14,022 nt of DNA, from the NCBI GenBank assembly GCA_025455895.1, contig JALOLQ010000012.1:1-14022 (forward strand), given 5' to 3'. The DNA comes from Solirubrobacteraceae bacterium. Its GTDB lineage: Bacteria; Actinomycetota; Thermoleophilia; Solirubrobacterales; Solirubrobacteraceae. Shown piece after piece: positions 6,163 through 12,188 of this stretch (the first letter of the stretch is position 1; each line of letters opens with the position of its first letter). Under the pieces are notes generated by a model. The model searched no databases. It saw only the letters and a program-made list of their open reading frames with translations, and was not told where the DNA came from. Both the position numbers and the translations under genes were made by a program.

Positions 6163-7391
6163 TACGTGGTCGCCGCCGCCGTCTCGAGCAGGCCCTTCAC
6201 GTCGCCGCGCAGCGGGTCCGCGTGCCCGGGCCAGGCGGCGGCGGGCTCGAGCGCGGCGAGCTTCAGCATCGAGGCGCGCGCCTGCTCGGTGTCCTCGTTG
6301 AACGCCGCGTGGGGCACGCGCGCCCGGCCCTTGAGGCCGGTCTGCGGGTCGAGCGTGTAGAAGCAGTCGCTCGTCAGCGCGACGCGGTCGGACTCGCGCC
6401 ACAGCCCGATCATCCCGGGCGCGTGGCCGGGGAGGTGGATCACCCGGAAGCCGGCGATCTCGTCGCCCTCGGTCACCGTCTGCGAGATCGTCACCGGCCC
6501 GCCGTCCCAGCCGACCAGGAGCCGCGGCATGAGGACCTTGCCGAGCGGGTTGAGGCGCTCGTAGTGGAAGTAGTGCGCGCCGCCGTCCGCCTCGGCGTCG
6601 GCCTTCTCGGCCTCGTGGCAGAGCACCGGGACGCCGAGGAACGGGGCCGTCCCGCGGTGGTCGGGGTGGCCGTGCCCGAGCAGGACGCGGGTGATCCCGC
6701 CGAGCTCGGCGCCCGCGGCGGCGACCGCGTTGGTCATCGACCGCACCCCGGCGTCGAACAGCATCACGCCCTCGCCGTCCTTCAGGAGGTACACGTTCAT
6801 CGTCTTGCCCGGGAAGCCGCCGCGCAGCAGCCAGACGCCGTCGGCGACCTCCTCGACCGGCGCGCTGCCGAGCTTCGCGGCCGCCTTCGTCCTGGCGTTG
6901 AACGCCTGCTTCATCGCCTGCTCGGCCTTCGAGCCGTCGGGCGGCATCAGCCCGAGCTGGCGGGCCAGGCTCATGCCGTCGGCGTAGGCGTTGTTCTCGA
7001 TGATCTTGCCGTCGTGGACGATCACGACGTCCACGCCCTCGATCCGCAGCGGCGAACCGGTCGGCTCGACGCCCTGGAAGGGCACGCCGGTGAAGGTGCC
7101 CGTCGCCTCCCAGCGCACGCAGGCGCGATCGTCCTGGACCGTCGTCTCCAGGACCTCGAAGCGCAGGTCCGGGAACGGGGCGAGGATCCCGGTGAGGAAG
7201 TCGCGCACGCCGTCCGGCGCGGTGGTGTCCACCTGCCCGCGGACGTTCTCGCGCCCCCCGGGCTTCCAGCAGGCGACCGCGGCCTCGACGTCGTGCCGGG
7301 CGATCGCGTCGAAGTACTCGGCGGCCACGCGGGCGGTCTGCGCCTCGTCGATGGCGCCCCGCAGGCCCGGGGCGGTCTGGGCGTCGGTCAT
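6162..7391 (-). CDS. NTF2/SnoaL-like domain fused to metallo-beta-lactamase-fold hydrolase
   Basis: A 409-residue two-domain protein. Residues about 17-145 form an NTF2/SnoaL-like domain (AAEYFDAIARHDVEAAVACW, FPDLRFEVLET, VDVVIVHDGKIIENNAYAD). A helical linker (150-178) leads to a metallo-beta-lactamase fold (about 180-395). The metal site is complete: HGHPDH (H240, H242, D244, H245), H323 in LPGHAPG, D342 in TSDCFY (replacing the usual SGD) and H390 in WPGHADP. MBL-fold enzymes of this type hydrolyse esters, thioesters, lactones or act as glyoxalases; the substrate is unknown. The ATG at 7391 is preceded by GAGAGGA, a reasonable Shine-Dalgarno, making it one of few leadered genes here. It heads the operon down to 3606 and diverges from a second MBL gene at 7449. 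Confidence 0.9.
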   Translation of the reverse strand: MTDAQTAPGLRGAIDEAQTARVAAEYFDAIARHDVEAAVACWKPGGRENVRGQVDTTAPDGVRDFLTGILAPFPDLRFEVLETTVQDDRACVRWEATGTFTGVPFQGVEPTGSPLRIEGVDVVIVHDGKIIENNAYADGMSLARQLGLMPPDGSKAEQAMKQAFNARTKAAAKLGSAPVEEVADGVWLLRGGFPGKTMNVYLLKDGEGVMLFDAGVRSMTNAVAAAGAELGGITRVLLGHGHPDHRGTAPFLGVPVLCHEAEKADAEADGGAHYFHYERLNPLGKVLMPRLLVGWDGGPVTISQTVTEGDEIAGFRVIHLPGHAPGMIGLWRESDRVALTSDCFYTLDPQTGLKGRARVPHAAFNEDTEQARASMLKLAALEPAAAWPGHADPLRGDVKGLLETAAATT

Positions 7392-7424
7392 CTGGGTCCT
7401 CTCGTCGTCTCGGCTGCCGCGCGC

Positions 7425-7430
7425 AGGCTA
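7425..7430 (-). promoter_or_regulatory. Candidate -10 (TAGCCT) for the operon beginning with the NTF2-MBL gene
   Basis: TAGCCT on the minus strand lies 33 nt before the ATG at 7391, leaving room for a leader of about 25 nt that contains GAGAGGA. It faces the opposite -10 (TAGGTT at 7435-7440), with four bases between them. It fits the local TAnnnT pattern, but unlike most starts here it would give a leadered mRNA. Confidence 0.45.
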
Positions 7431-7434
7431 CCGC

Positions 7435-7440
7435 TAGGTT
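7435..7440 (+). promoter_or_regulatory. Leaderless -10 (TAGGTT) for MBL-fold hydrolase gene
   Basis: TAGGTT ends 8 nt before ATG 7449, which puts the expected transcription start at or next to the start codon. No Shine-Dalgarno is present between them. No -35 motif was recognised. Confidence 0.6.
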
Positions 7441-7448
7441 GGGCAGCG

Positions 7449-8462
7449 ATGTCCGAGCCGTCCCGCAAGCGTGAGCTGGGCCGCGGCGAACGGGTGCTCC
7501 CCGGCGTGTGGCGGCTGCGCCTGCCGCTGCCCTGGCCCGGAGTGCCGCACTGCAACGCCTGGGCGGTCGCCGCCGGCGACGGGATCGTCCTGTTCGACAC
7601 GGGCATGCACGAGCCGGGCTCGTTCGCGCACCTCGAGCGCGCGCTCGCGCAGGTGAACCTGCGGGTGGAGAACGTGAAGCTGCTCGTCTGCACGCACGCC
7701 CACAGCGACCACTACGGGCAGGCGGCGACGATCCTCGAGCGCACCGGCTGCGAGCTGTGGATGCACCCGGATCACGAGCACATGACCCGCGCCGCGCAGG
7801 ACCCGGACGCCGCGATGGAACGGCGGGTTGAGATCGCGCGAATGAGCGGCGTTCCGGAGGCGCCGCTGCGCGCCTACCAGGAAGCGCGCAAGGGGCAGGG
7901 CTTCGGGATCGCCGGCATCGTCGAGCCCGACCGCGACCTGCTCCCGGGGGTGGAGGTCGAGACCGACCTCGGCACCTTCGAGGTCGTCGAGACGCCCGGC
8001 CACGCGCCCTCGCACGTCTGCCTCTACCAGCGCGAGCGCCGGATCCTGATCTCCGGCGACCACCTGCTCGGCCGCGTCTCGCTCTACTACGACTACGGCC
8101 ACACGCCGGATCCGGTCGGCGAGTTCCTCGAGTCGCTCGGGCGCGTCGAGGACCTCGACATGCGGCTGTGCCTGGCCGGCCACGGCCGCACCTTCACCGA
8201 CATCCAGGCGCACATCACCGCCAACCGCGTGCTCGTCGCCGAGCGGCTCGAGGCGTGCCTGACCGTCGTGCGCGACCACGGCCCGATCACCGCGTTCGCG
8301 GCCGTCCCGCTCGTCTACGGCGACGCGATCACCGCGGACAACGCGAACTGGTGGCTCAGCGAGACGCTCTGCTACCTGACGCACCTGGAGGCCACCGGGC
8401 GCCTGGAGCGCGTGGCCGCCGAGCCCGGCGACGTGGCCGAGCGCTGGGTGTCCGCCGCCTAG
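7449..8462 (+). CDS. Metallo-beta-lactamase-fold hydrolase with C-terminal winged-helix region
   Basis: 337 residues. The MBL core spans about 15-250 with the full metal set: THAHSDH (H83, H85, D87, H88), H185 in ETPGHAPSH, D204 in ISGDHLLG and H245 in CLAGHGRTF. The region after 258 (ANRVLVAERLEACLTVVRDHGPITAFAAV, then WWLSETLCYLTHLEATGRLERV) is a helical, winged-helix-like tail as in LACTB2/MBLAC-type and related hydrolases. Substrate is not evident; hydroxyacyl-thioester, lactone or RNA substrates occur in relatives. The start is chosen from TAGGTT 8 nt upstream and the absence of a further in-frame upstream start that would not collide with the divergent gene. It shares a 57-bp divergent control region with another MBL gene, and its TAG stop doubles as the beginning of the metF -10 element. 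Confidence 0.9.
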   Translation: MSEPSRKRELGRGERVLPGVWRLRLPLPWPGVPHCNAWAVAAGDGIVLFDTGMHEPGSFAHLERALAQVNLRVENVKLLVCTHAHSDHYGQAATILERTGCELWMHPDHEHMTRAAQDPDAAMERRVEIARMSGVPEAPLRAYQEARKGQGFGIAGIVEPDRDLLPGVEVETDLGTFEVVETPGHAPSHVCLYQRERRILISGDHLLGRVSLYYDYGHTPDPVGEFLESLGRVEDLDMRLCLAGHGRTFTDIQAHITANRVLVAERLEACLTVVRDHGPITAFAAVPLVYGDAITADNANWWLSETLCYLTHLEATGRLERVAAEPGDVAERWVSAA

Positions 8463-8465
8463 CAT
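8460..8465 (+). promoter_or_regulatory. Leaderless -10 (TAGCAT) for metF, overlapping the upstream stop codon
   Basis: TAGCAT begins with the TAG stop codon of the MBL gene and ends 8 nt before the GTG at 8474. The spacing matches the other leaderless starts here. It suggests metF has its own promoter despite lying only 11 bases after the preceding gene. Confidence 0.6.
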
Positions 8466-8473
8466 GTAGCGCC

Positions 8474-9403
8474 GTGCGCATCGACCGGATCCTCGCCGAC
8501 CGCTCCGAGCCGGTCTTCTCGTTCGAGTTCTTCCCGCCCAAGACCCCCGAGGGCGAGCAGAACCTCTACGAGGCGATCGCCCGGCTGAAGCCGCTCGAGC
8601 CCGCCTACGTGTCGGTCACCTACGGCGCCGGCGGCTCGACGCGGGACAAGACGATCGAGATCGTCTCGCGCATCCGCGACGAGTACGGCCTCGAGGCGAT
8701 GGCGCACTTCACCTGCGTCAGCGCCACCACCGAGGACCTGCGGAGCACGCTCGACCGGATGGCCGAGCTGGGCTTCGACAACGTGCTCGCGCTGCGCGGC
8801 GACCCGCCCGCCGGGCAGGAGGAGTGGACGAAGACCGCCGGGGGGCTCGAGTACTCGCGCGAGCTCGTCGAGCTGATCCGCGCGGACTACCCGTTCGCGA
8901 TCGGCGCGGCCGCGTTCCCCGAGACGCACATCGACGCCACGAGCCCCGAGGACGACCTGCGCCACCTGAAGGCGAAGGTCGACGCGGGTGCCGACTTCCT
9001 CATCACGCAGCTCTTCTTCGACAACGAGGCCTACTTCGGCTTCGTCGAGCGCGCGCGGGCGGCCGGGATCGAGGTGCCGATCATCCCCGGCATCCTGCCG
9101 ATCACGAACCTCGCCCAGCTGGGCCGGATCACGTCGCTGTGCGGCGCGGTCATCCCCGCCGAGCTGGCCCGCGAGCTCGACGCGCGCGAGGACGATCCGG
9201 AGGCGGTGGCCGAGTTCGGCGTGGCCTACGCGACGCTCCAGTGCGCCGAGCTGCTCGCCGGCGGCGCGCCCGGGATCCACTTCTACACGCTGAACCGCTC
9301 GCCCGCGACGCGCGCGATCCTCAGCGCGCTGAAGCTCTCGCGGCCGTGGGCGCGCGCCGGCACGCACGGCGGCACGCTCGAGGCGCTGCACCACGACGCG
9401 TAG
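8474..9403 (+). CDS. metF: 5,10-methylenetetrahydrofolate reductase
   Basis: Flavoenzyme reducing 5,10-methylene-THF to 5-methyl-THF, which feeds methionine synthesis. 309 residues, the normal size of the bacterial catalytic TIM barrel, with no extra regulatory domain. Landmarks: FSFEFFPPKT (catalytic-type Glu18), VSVTYGAGGSTRDKT (47-60), VLALRGDPP (Asp110 near FAD N1/N5), AAAFPETH (146-152), ITQLFFDN (177-184), PGILPITN (205-212) and GIHFYTLNR (267-275). The GTG at 8474 is preferred: the alignable sequence begins there, and TAGCAT lies 8 nt upstream. No cobalamin or SAM riboswitch is visible, and there is no room for one upstream, so any methionine control must act elsewhere. A hairpin follows the stop. 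Confidence 0.97.
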   Translation: MRIDRILADRSEPVFSFEFFPPKTPEGEQNLYEAIARLKPLEPAYVSVTYGAGGSTRDKTIEIVSRIRDEYGLEAMAHFTCVSATTEDLRSTLDRMAELGFDNVLALRGDPPAGQEEWTKTAGGLEYSRELVELIRADYPFAIGAAAFPETHIDATSPEDDLRHLKAKVDAGADFLITQLFFDNEAYFGFVERARAAGIEVPIIPGILPITNLAQLGRITSLCGAVIPAELARELDAREDDPEAVAEFGVAYATLQCAELLAGGAPGIHFYTLNRSPATRAILSALKLSRPWARAGTHGGTLEALHHDA

Positions 9404-9406
9404 TCC

Positions 9407-9436
9407 TCCGCAGCGCGCGGTGCGGAGCGCTGCGGA
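9407..9436 (+). terminator. Hairpin after metF, with an alternative fold
   Basis: TCCGCAGCGC (9407-9416) pairs perfectly with GCGCTGCGGA (9427-9436) around a 10-base loop. A competing shorter stem, CTCCGCA (9406-9412) with TGCGGAG (9421-9427), uses part of the same arm. It starts 4 bases after the metF stop and has no U-tract. It is most simply the metF terminator, since the next gene has its own -10 element downstream. Confidence 0.55.
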
Positions 9437-9458
9437 TGGCGCGGCGCGCGGGGCGGCG

Positions 9459-9464
9459 GATACT
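9459..9464 (+). promoter_or_regulatory. Candidate leaderless -10 (GATACT) for 79-aa gene
   Basis: GATACT ends 6 nt before ATG 9471. It matches TAnnnT except for G at position 1, and is close to the bacterial TATAAT consensus in the middle. It lies downstream of the metF hairpin. Confidence 0.45.
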
Positions 9465-9470
9465 CGCCGC

Positions 9471-9710
9471 ATGACCGAGCCGAAGATCCGCGCACGCCTG
9501 GCCGAGCATCCCGAGAACCCCCTCGGCGAGCGGGAGATCGAGGTCCTCCTCGACGGGAACGCGCCGCACCCGCAGCCGCTCGTCGACTTCGAGGGCGACC
9601 TGCACGAGCTGAAGCTCGTCTCGTACGCCGACGGGGAGGACATGCCGCAGTACGCCTACGAGCGGGCCGCCCACGGCGAGGGCGCCCCGCAGGGCTACGG
9701 CTGCCCGTAG
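9471..9710 (+). CDS. Hypothetical acidic small protein, 79 residues
   Basis: Not recognised. The composition is acidic (many Glu and Asp), with no membrane segment, signal peptide or cysteine pair (one Cys, next to last). The middle part (REIEVLLDGN and VDFEGDLHELKLVSYADGEDMPQYAYERA) could form a small alpha/beta fold; the C-terminus is Gly/Pro-rich and probably loose. It is supported as a gene by its own -10-like element, an ATG at the right distance, high-GC third positions and a stop that falls 7 bases before the convergent gene. It lies outside the metF transcript if the intervening hairpin works as a terminator. Function cannot be inferred from its neighbours. Confidence 0.68.
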   Translation: MTEPKIRARLAEHPENPLGEREIEVLLDGNAPHPQPLVDFEGDLHELKLVSYADGEDMPQYAYERAAHGEGAPQGYGCP

Positions 9711-9717
9711 CGCCCGG

Positions 9718-10002
9718 TCACTCGACCGTCTCGGCGATCTCCAGCCGCTCGGCGACCGCCGCCGTGCCGTTCTCGCGCGTCCAGCGCACGTCGACCGAGT
9801 CGTCCTGGCGGTAGGTGCCGATGCCGTAGGCCCCGAGCAGCCAGCGCCGGCCGCTGACCTTGTCCTTGCGCAGCGCGCGCGCGAACACGAGCGCGCCGTC
9901 CTGGACCTGGTAATCGTCGCCCGCCCGCTGGGGCACGCCGTTGACGTACACCTGGAACGGGGAACGCACCTCGGCCGGGAGCGGCACCACGGACCTCGCC
10001 AT
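9718..10002 (-). CDS. Conserved-looking hypothetical protein, 94 residues
   Basis: The protein opens PLPAEVRSPFQVYVNGVPQRAGDDYQVQDGALVFARAL and continues LLGAYGIGTYRQDDSVDVRW. The phrases xVYVNGVPQ and GTYRxxDSVDVRW resemble a small actinobacterial hypothetical family I have seen only without a function; the 'VNG' turn and alternating pattern suggest a beta-rich domain. There is no membrane segment. I place the start at the ATG at 10002 (MARSVV) rather than at 10038. The longer form would overlap the start of the divergent decarboxylase gene, while the short form has GATCAT 8 nt upstream. The gap to that neighbour is only 22 bases, so the two share a control region. Confidence 0.75.
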   Translation of the reverse strand: MARSVVPLPAEVRSPFQVYVNGVPQRAGDDYQVQDGALVFARALRKDKVSGRRWLLGAYGIGTYRQDDSVDVRWTRENGTAAVAERLEIAETVE

Positions 10003-10009
10003 GACCGGG

Positions 10010-10016
10010 CATGATC
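10010..10016. promoter_or_regulatory. Overlapping divergent -10 elements (CATGAT plus / GATCAT minus)
   Basis: On the plus strand CATGAT (10010-10015) ends 9 nt before ATG 10025. On the minus strand GATCAT (10016-10011) ends 8 nt before ATG 10002. Each keeps A at position 2 and T at position 6 but lacks the first T, so they are weaker matches than at pyk. The two hexamers share five base pairs, so simultaneous use seems impossible. Confidence 0.45.
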
Positions 10017-10024
10017 GCAGGGTC

Positions 10025-11488
10025 ATGCCGCAGCCCACGTCCTCGCCGATCGTCCGCGTGCTGAACCGCGACGTCGGCCGCTACCACCGCTGGTGCACGC
10101 CGTCGATCCTCGAGGACCAGGAGCGCGTCGAGGACTTCTACGCCTCGGACGTCTCGATCTCGGCGGGGTTCTTCGGCACGCTCGTGGACCACACCGGGAT
10201 CTTCGGCGAGGCCGAGCGCTTCGCCGCCGAGGCCCAGGGGGCCGACCGCTCGGTCTTCTCGGTCCACGGCTCGAGCGGCTCGAACTGGATCGTGCTGCGG
10301 ATGCTCGCGCTCGAGCGCCAGGACGCGCTCGTGCTCGTGGGCCGCAGCATCCACCACTCGATCCTCAACGGCCTGAAGGCGTTCAACATCGACTTCCGCT
10401 TCCTGCCGACGCCGTACGAGCCGCGCTTCGAGGCGCTGCTGCCGCCGAGCGTCGAGGAGATCGCCGAGGGCCTGCGCCGCTACCCGGAGGCGATCGCGGT
10501 GATCTACACGAGCCCCACCTACGAGGGGCTCGCCGCGAACACGCGCGCGATCGCCCGCGCCGTCCACGACCTCAGCGACCACGCGATGCTGATCGTCGAC
10601 GAGGCCTGGGGCGGGCACCTGCACTTCCATCCCGAGCTGCCGCTGAGCGCGATGGCCGCCGGGGCGGACGTCGCCGTGCAGTCCACCCACAAGCTCGCCG
10701 GGGGCCTCCAGCAGACGGGGCTGCTGCACTGGCGCGAGGAGCGCGTGGACTCCGAGCTGATGGAGGAGGCCTACCGCGAATACGTGACCACCTCGCCGAG
10801 CTACCACCTGCTGGCGAGCGCCGACGCCGCGGTGCGGACGCTCGCGGCCGAGGGCGAGGCGGCGCTCGGGCTGGCGATCGCGCGCACCGCGGAGCTCAAG
10901 GCCGCGCTGCGCGAGCGCCTGCCGGACCTCGAGTTCCTCGACGATCCCGCCTGGCTCGAGGCGATCGCGGGCCATGCGGCGGGGACCGACCGCGTGAAGA
11001 CGACGCTCGGGCTCGCGCGCTACGCGCTCTCCGGGTACGAGGTCGCCGACGCGCTCGTCGAGCGCCACATCGTGATCGAGAAGGCCGGGGTCAACACGAT
11101 CACGCTGATCACGACCTTCCAGCTCGCGGGCGACGCGGTGACGGCCACGGTCGAGGCGCTCGCGGACGTCCTGGGCGCCGCGGTGCGGCCGGACGGCGCG
11201 CGCCGCGACCCGCCCGCCAACCCGTTCCGGGCGATGGACGACCGCGCGGTGATCCACCCCTACCAGGCGCGGCGCCTGGCGAAGGCGATCGGCCGCGAGC
11301 TGCCGCTGCGCGAGGCCGTGGGCCACGTGGCGGCCGAATCGGTCGAGGTCTACCCGCCCGGCGTGCCGCTCGTGCTCGAAGGCTTCCGGGTGAGCGCCGA
11401 CGCCGTCGACTACCTGCTCGCGGCGCGCGACGAGGGCGGCTCGATCGTCGCGCGGGACACGTCGCTGGCGACGCTGCGGGTGCTGTAG
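10025..11488 (+). CDS. Orn/Lys/Arg decarboxylase-family PLP enzyme (Bacillus SpeA-like size)
   Basis: 487 residues, fold-type I PLP enzyme of the Orn/Lys/Arg decarboxylase major-domain family, in the shorter class without the N-terminal wing domain. Active-site landmarks: HGSSGSN (81-87, phosphate cup), RSIHHSI (107-113, His stacking on the cofactor), YTSPTYEG (161-168), DEAWGGH (Asp192 pairs with pyridine N; 192-198) and STHKLAGGLQQTG (Schiff-base Lys223). The C-terminal family motif appears as YPPGVPLVLEGF (443-454), where many relatives have PGE after YPPGxPxxx. Substrate (Arg, Lys or Orn) cannot be decided; a polyamine role is likely but not shown. The ATG at 10025 is supported by CATGAT 9 nt upstream and divergent spacing. 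Confidence 0.9.
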   Translation: MPQPTSSPIVRVLNRDVGRYHRWCTPSILEDQERVEDFYASDVSISAGFFGTLVDHTGIFGEAERFAAEAQGADRSVFSVHGSSGSNWIVLRMLALERQDALVLVGRSIHHSILNGLKAFNIDFRFLPTPYEPRFEALLPPSVEEIAEGLRRYPEAIAVIYTSPTYEGLAANTRAIARAVHDLSDHAMLIVDEAWGGHLHFHPELPLSAMAAGADVAVQSTHKLAGGLQQTGLLHWREERVDSELMEEAYREYVTTSPSYHLLASADAAVRTLAAEGEAALGLAIARTAELKAALRERLPDLEFLDDPAWLEAIAGHAAGTDRVKTTLGLARYALSGYEVADALVERHIVIEKAGVNTITLITTFQLAGDAVTATVEALADVLGAAVRPDGARRDPPANPFRAMDDRAVIHPYQARRLAKAIGRELPLREAVGHVAAESVEVYPPGVPLVLEGFRVSADAVDYLLAARDEGGSIVARDTSLATLRVL

Positions 11489-11504
11489 CCGCCTGCGCCG
11501 CGGG

Positions 11505-11510
11505 TAGCCT
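11505..11510 (+). promoter_or_regulatory. Leaderless -10 (TAGCCT) for YgjP-like/PfkB pair
   Basis: TAGCCT ends 9 nt before ATG 11520, 16 bases after the decarboxylase stop. It fits the local pattern and makes the hydrolase-kinase pair a separate transcription unit, although read-through from the decarboxylase gene is possible because no terminator is seen. Confidence 0.6.
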
Positions 11511-11519
11511 CAGGCGCCG

Positions 11520-12188
11520 ATGCCCGCGTCCGCCGGCCTGGCCTACACCGTGCGCCGTGCGCCCCGGGCGCGCAGCGTCCGGGTGCGCGTCGAGCACGAC
11601 GGCGAGGTCGTCGTGCTGCTCCCGCGGCGCGCCCGCGAGCGCGACGCGCAGGCCGCCGTGGCGGAGCTGCGCCCGTGGATCGAGCGCCGCGTCGCCGAGG
11701 CCGAGCGCGCCCGGGCGGCGATCGCCCGCCCGCCCGGCACCGTGCCGCTGCTCGGGGCGTCGCTGCGGCTCGTCGCGCAGGACGGCCGCACGCGCGCGCA
11801 CCGCCGCGGCGACGCCCTGCTCGTCCCGGGCGATCCCGTCGCCGCGCGCGCGGCGATCGAGCGCTGGTACCGGCGCACGGCGCGGGCCGAGGCGGGCGCG
11901 CGGCTCGAGGCGGCGGTCGCCGCGCTCGGCGTGGGCTACGAGCGCCTCTCGATCCGCGACCAGCGCACGCGCTGGGGCTCGTGCTCGGCCGAGGGGGCGA
12001 TCGCGATCAACTGGCGGCTGCTGCTCGCGCCCGAGGCGATCCTCGACTACGTCGTCTGGCACGAGGCGTGCCACCTCGTGGTGCTCGACCACTCGCCGCG
12101 CTTCTGGGCGCTGCTCGAGCGCCACCGCCCCGGCTACCGCGAGGAGCGCCGCTGGCTGCGCCGCAACGGCCCGGCGCTGCACCTGTGA
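11520..12188 (+). CDS. YgjP-like (DUF45) metal-dependent hydrolase
   Basis: 222 residues. The diagnostic C-terminal half reads SIRDQRTRWGSCS (144-156), AINWRLLLAP (162-171), DYVVWHEACHLVVLDHSPRFW (176-196). HEACH (181-185) is a HExxH zinc site and His191 a likely third ligand, as in the SprT/YgjP-type zincin families. The N-terminal part (about 8-110) is a beta-rich segment typical of DUF45 proteins (VRRAPRARSVRVRVEHDGEVVVLLP). The family is presumed proteolytic but its substrate is not established. The ATG at 11520 has TAGCCT 9 nt upstream. The last codon and TGA overlap the GTG of the PfkB kinase (GTGA), so the two proteins are co-translated. Cytoplasmic, with no signal peptide. Confidence 0.9.
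   Translation: MPASAGLAYTVRRAPRARSVRVRVEHDGEVVVLLPRRARERDAQAAVAELRPWIERRVAEAERARAAIARPPGTVPLLGASLRLVAQDGRTRAHRRGDALLVPGDPVAARAAIERWYRRTARAEAGARLEAAVAALGVGYERLSIRDQRTRWGSCSAEGAIAINWRLLLAPEAILDYVVWHEACHLVVLDHSPRFWALLERHRPGYREERRWLRRNGPALHL

Noticed and set aside
10003..10038. Longer N-terminus for the 94-aa protein (start at 10038)
   Set aside because: It would run over the ATG of the divergent decarboxylase gene and bury the candidate promoter; the added residues do not look conserved.
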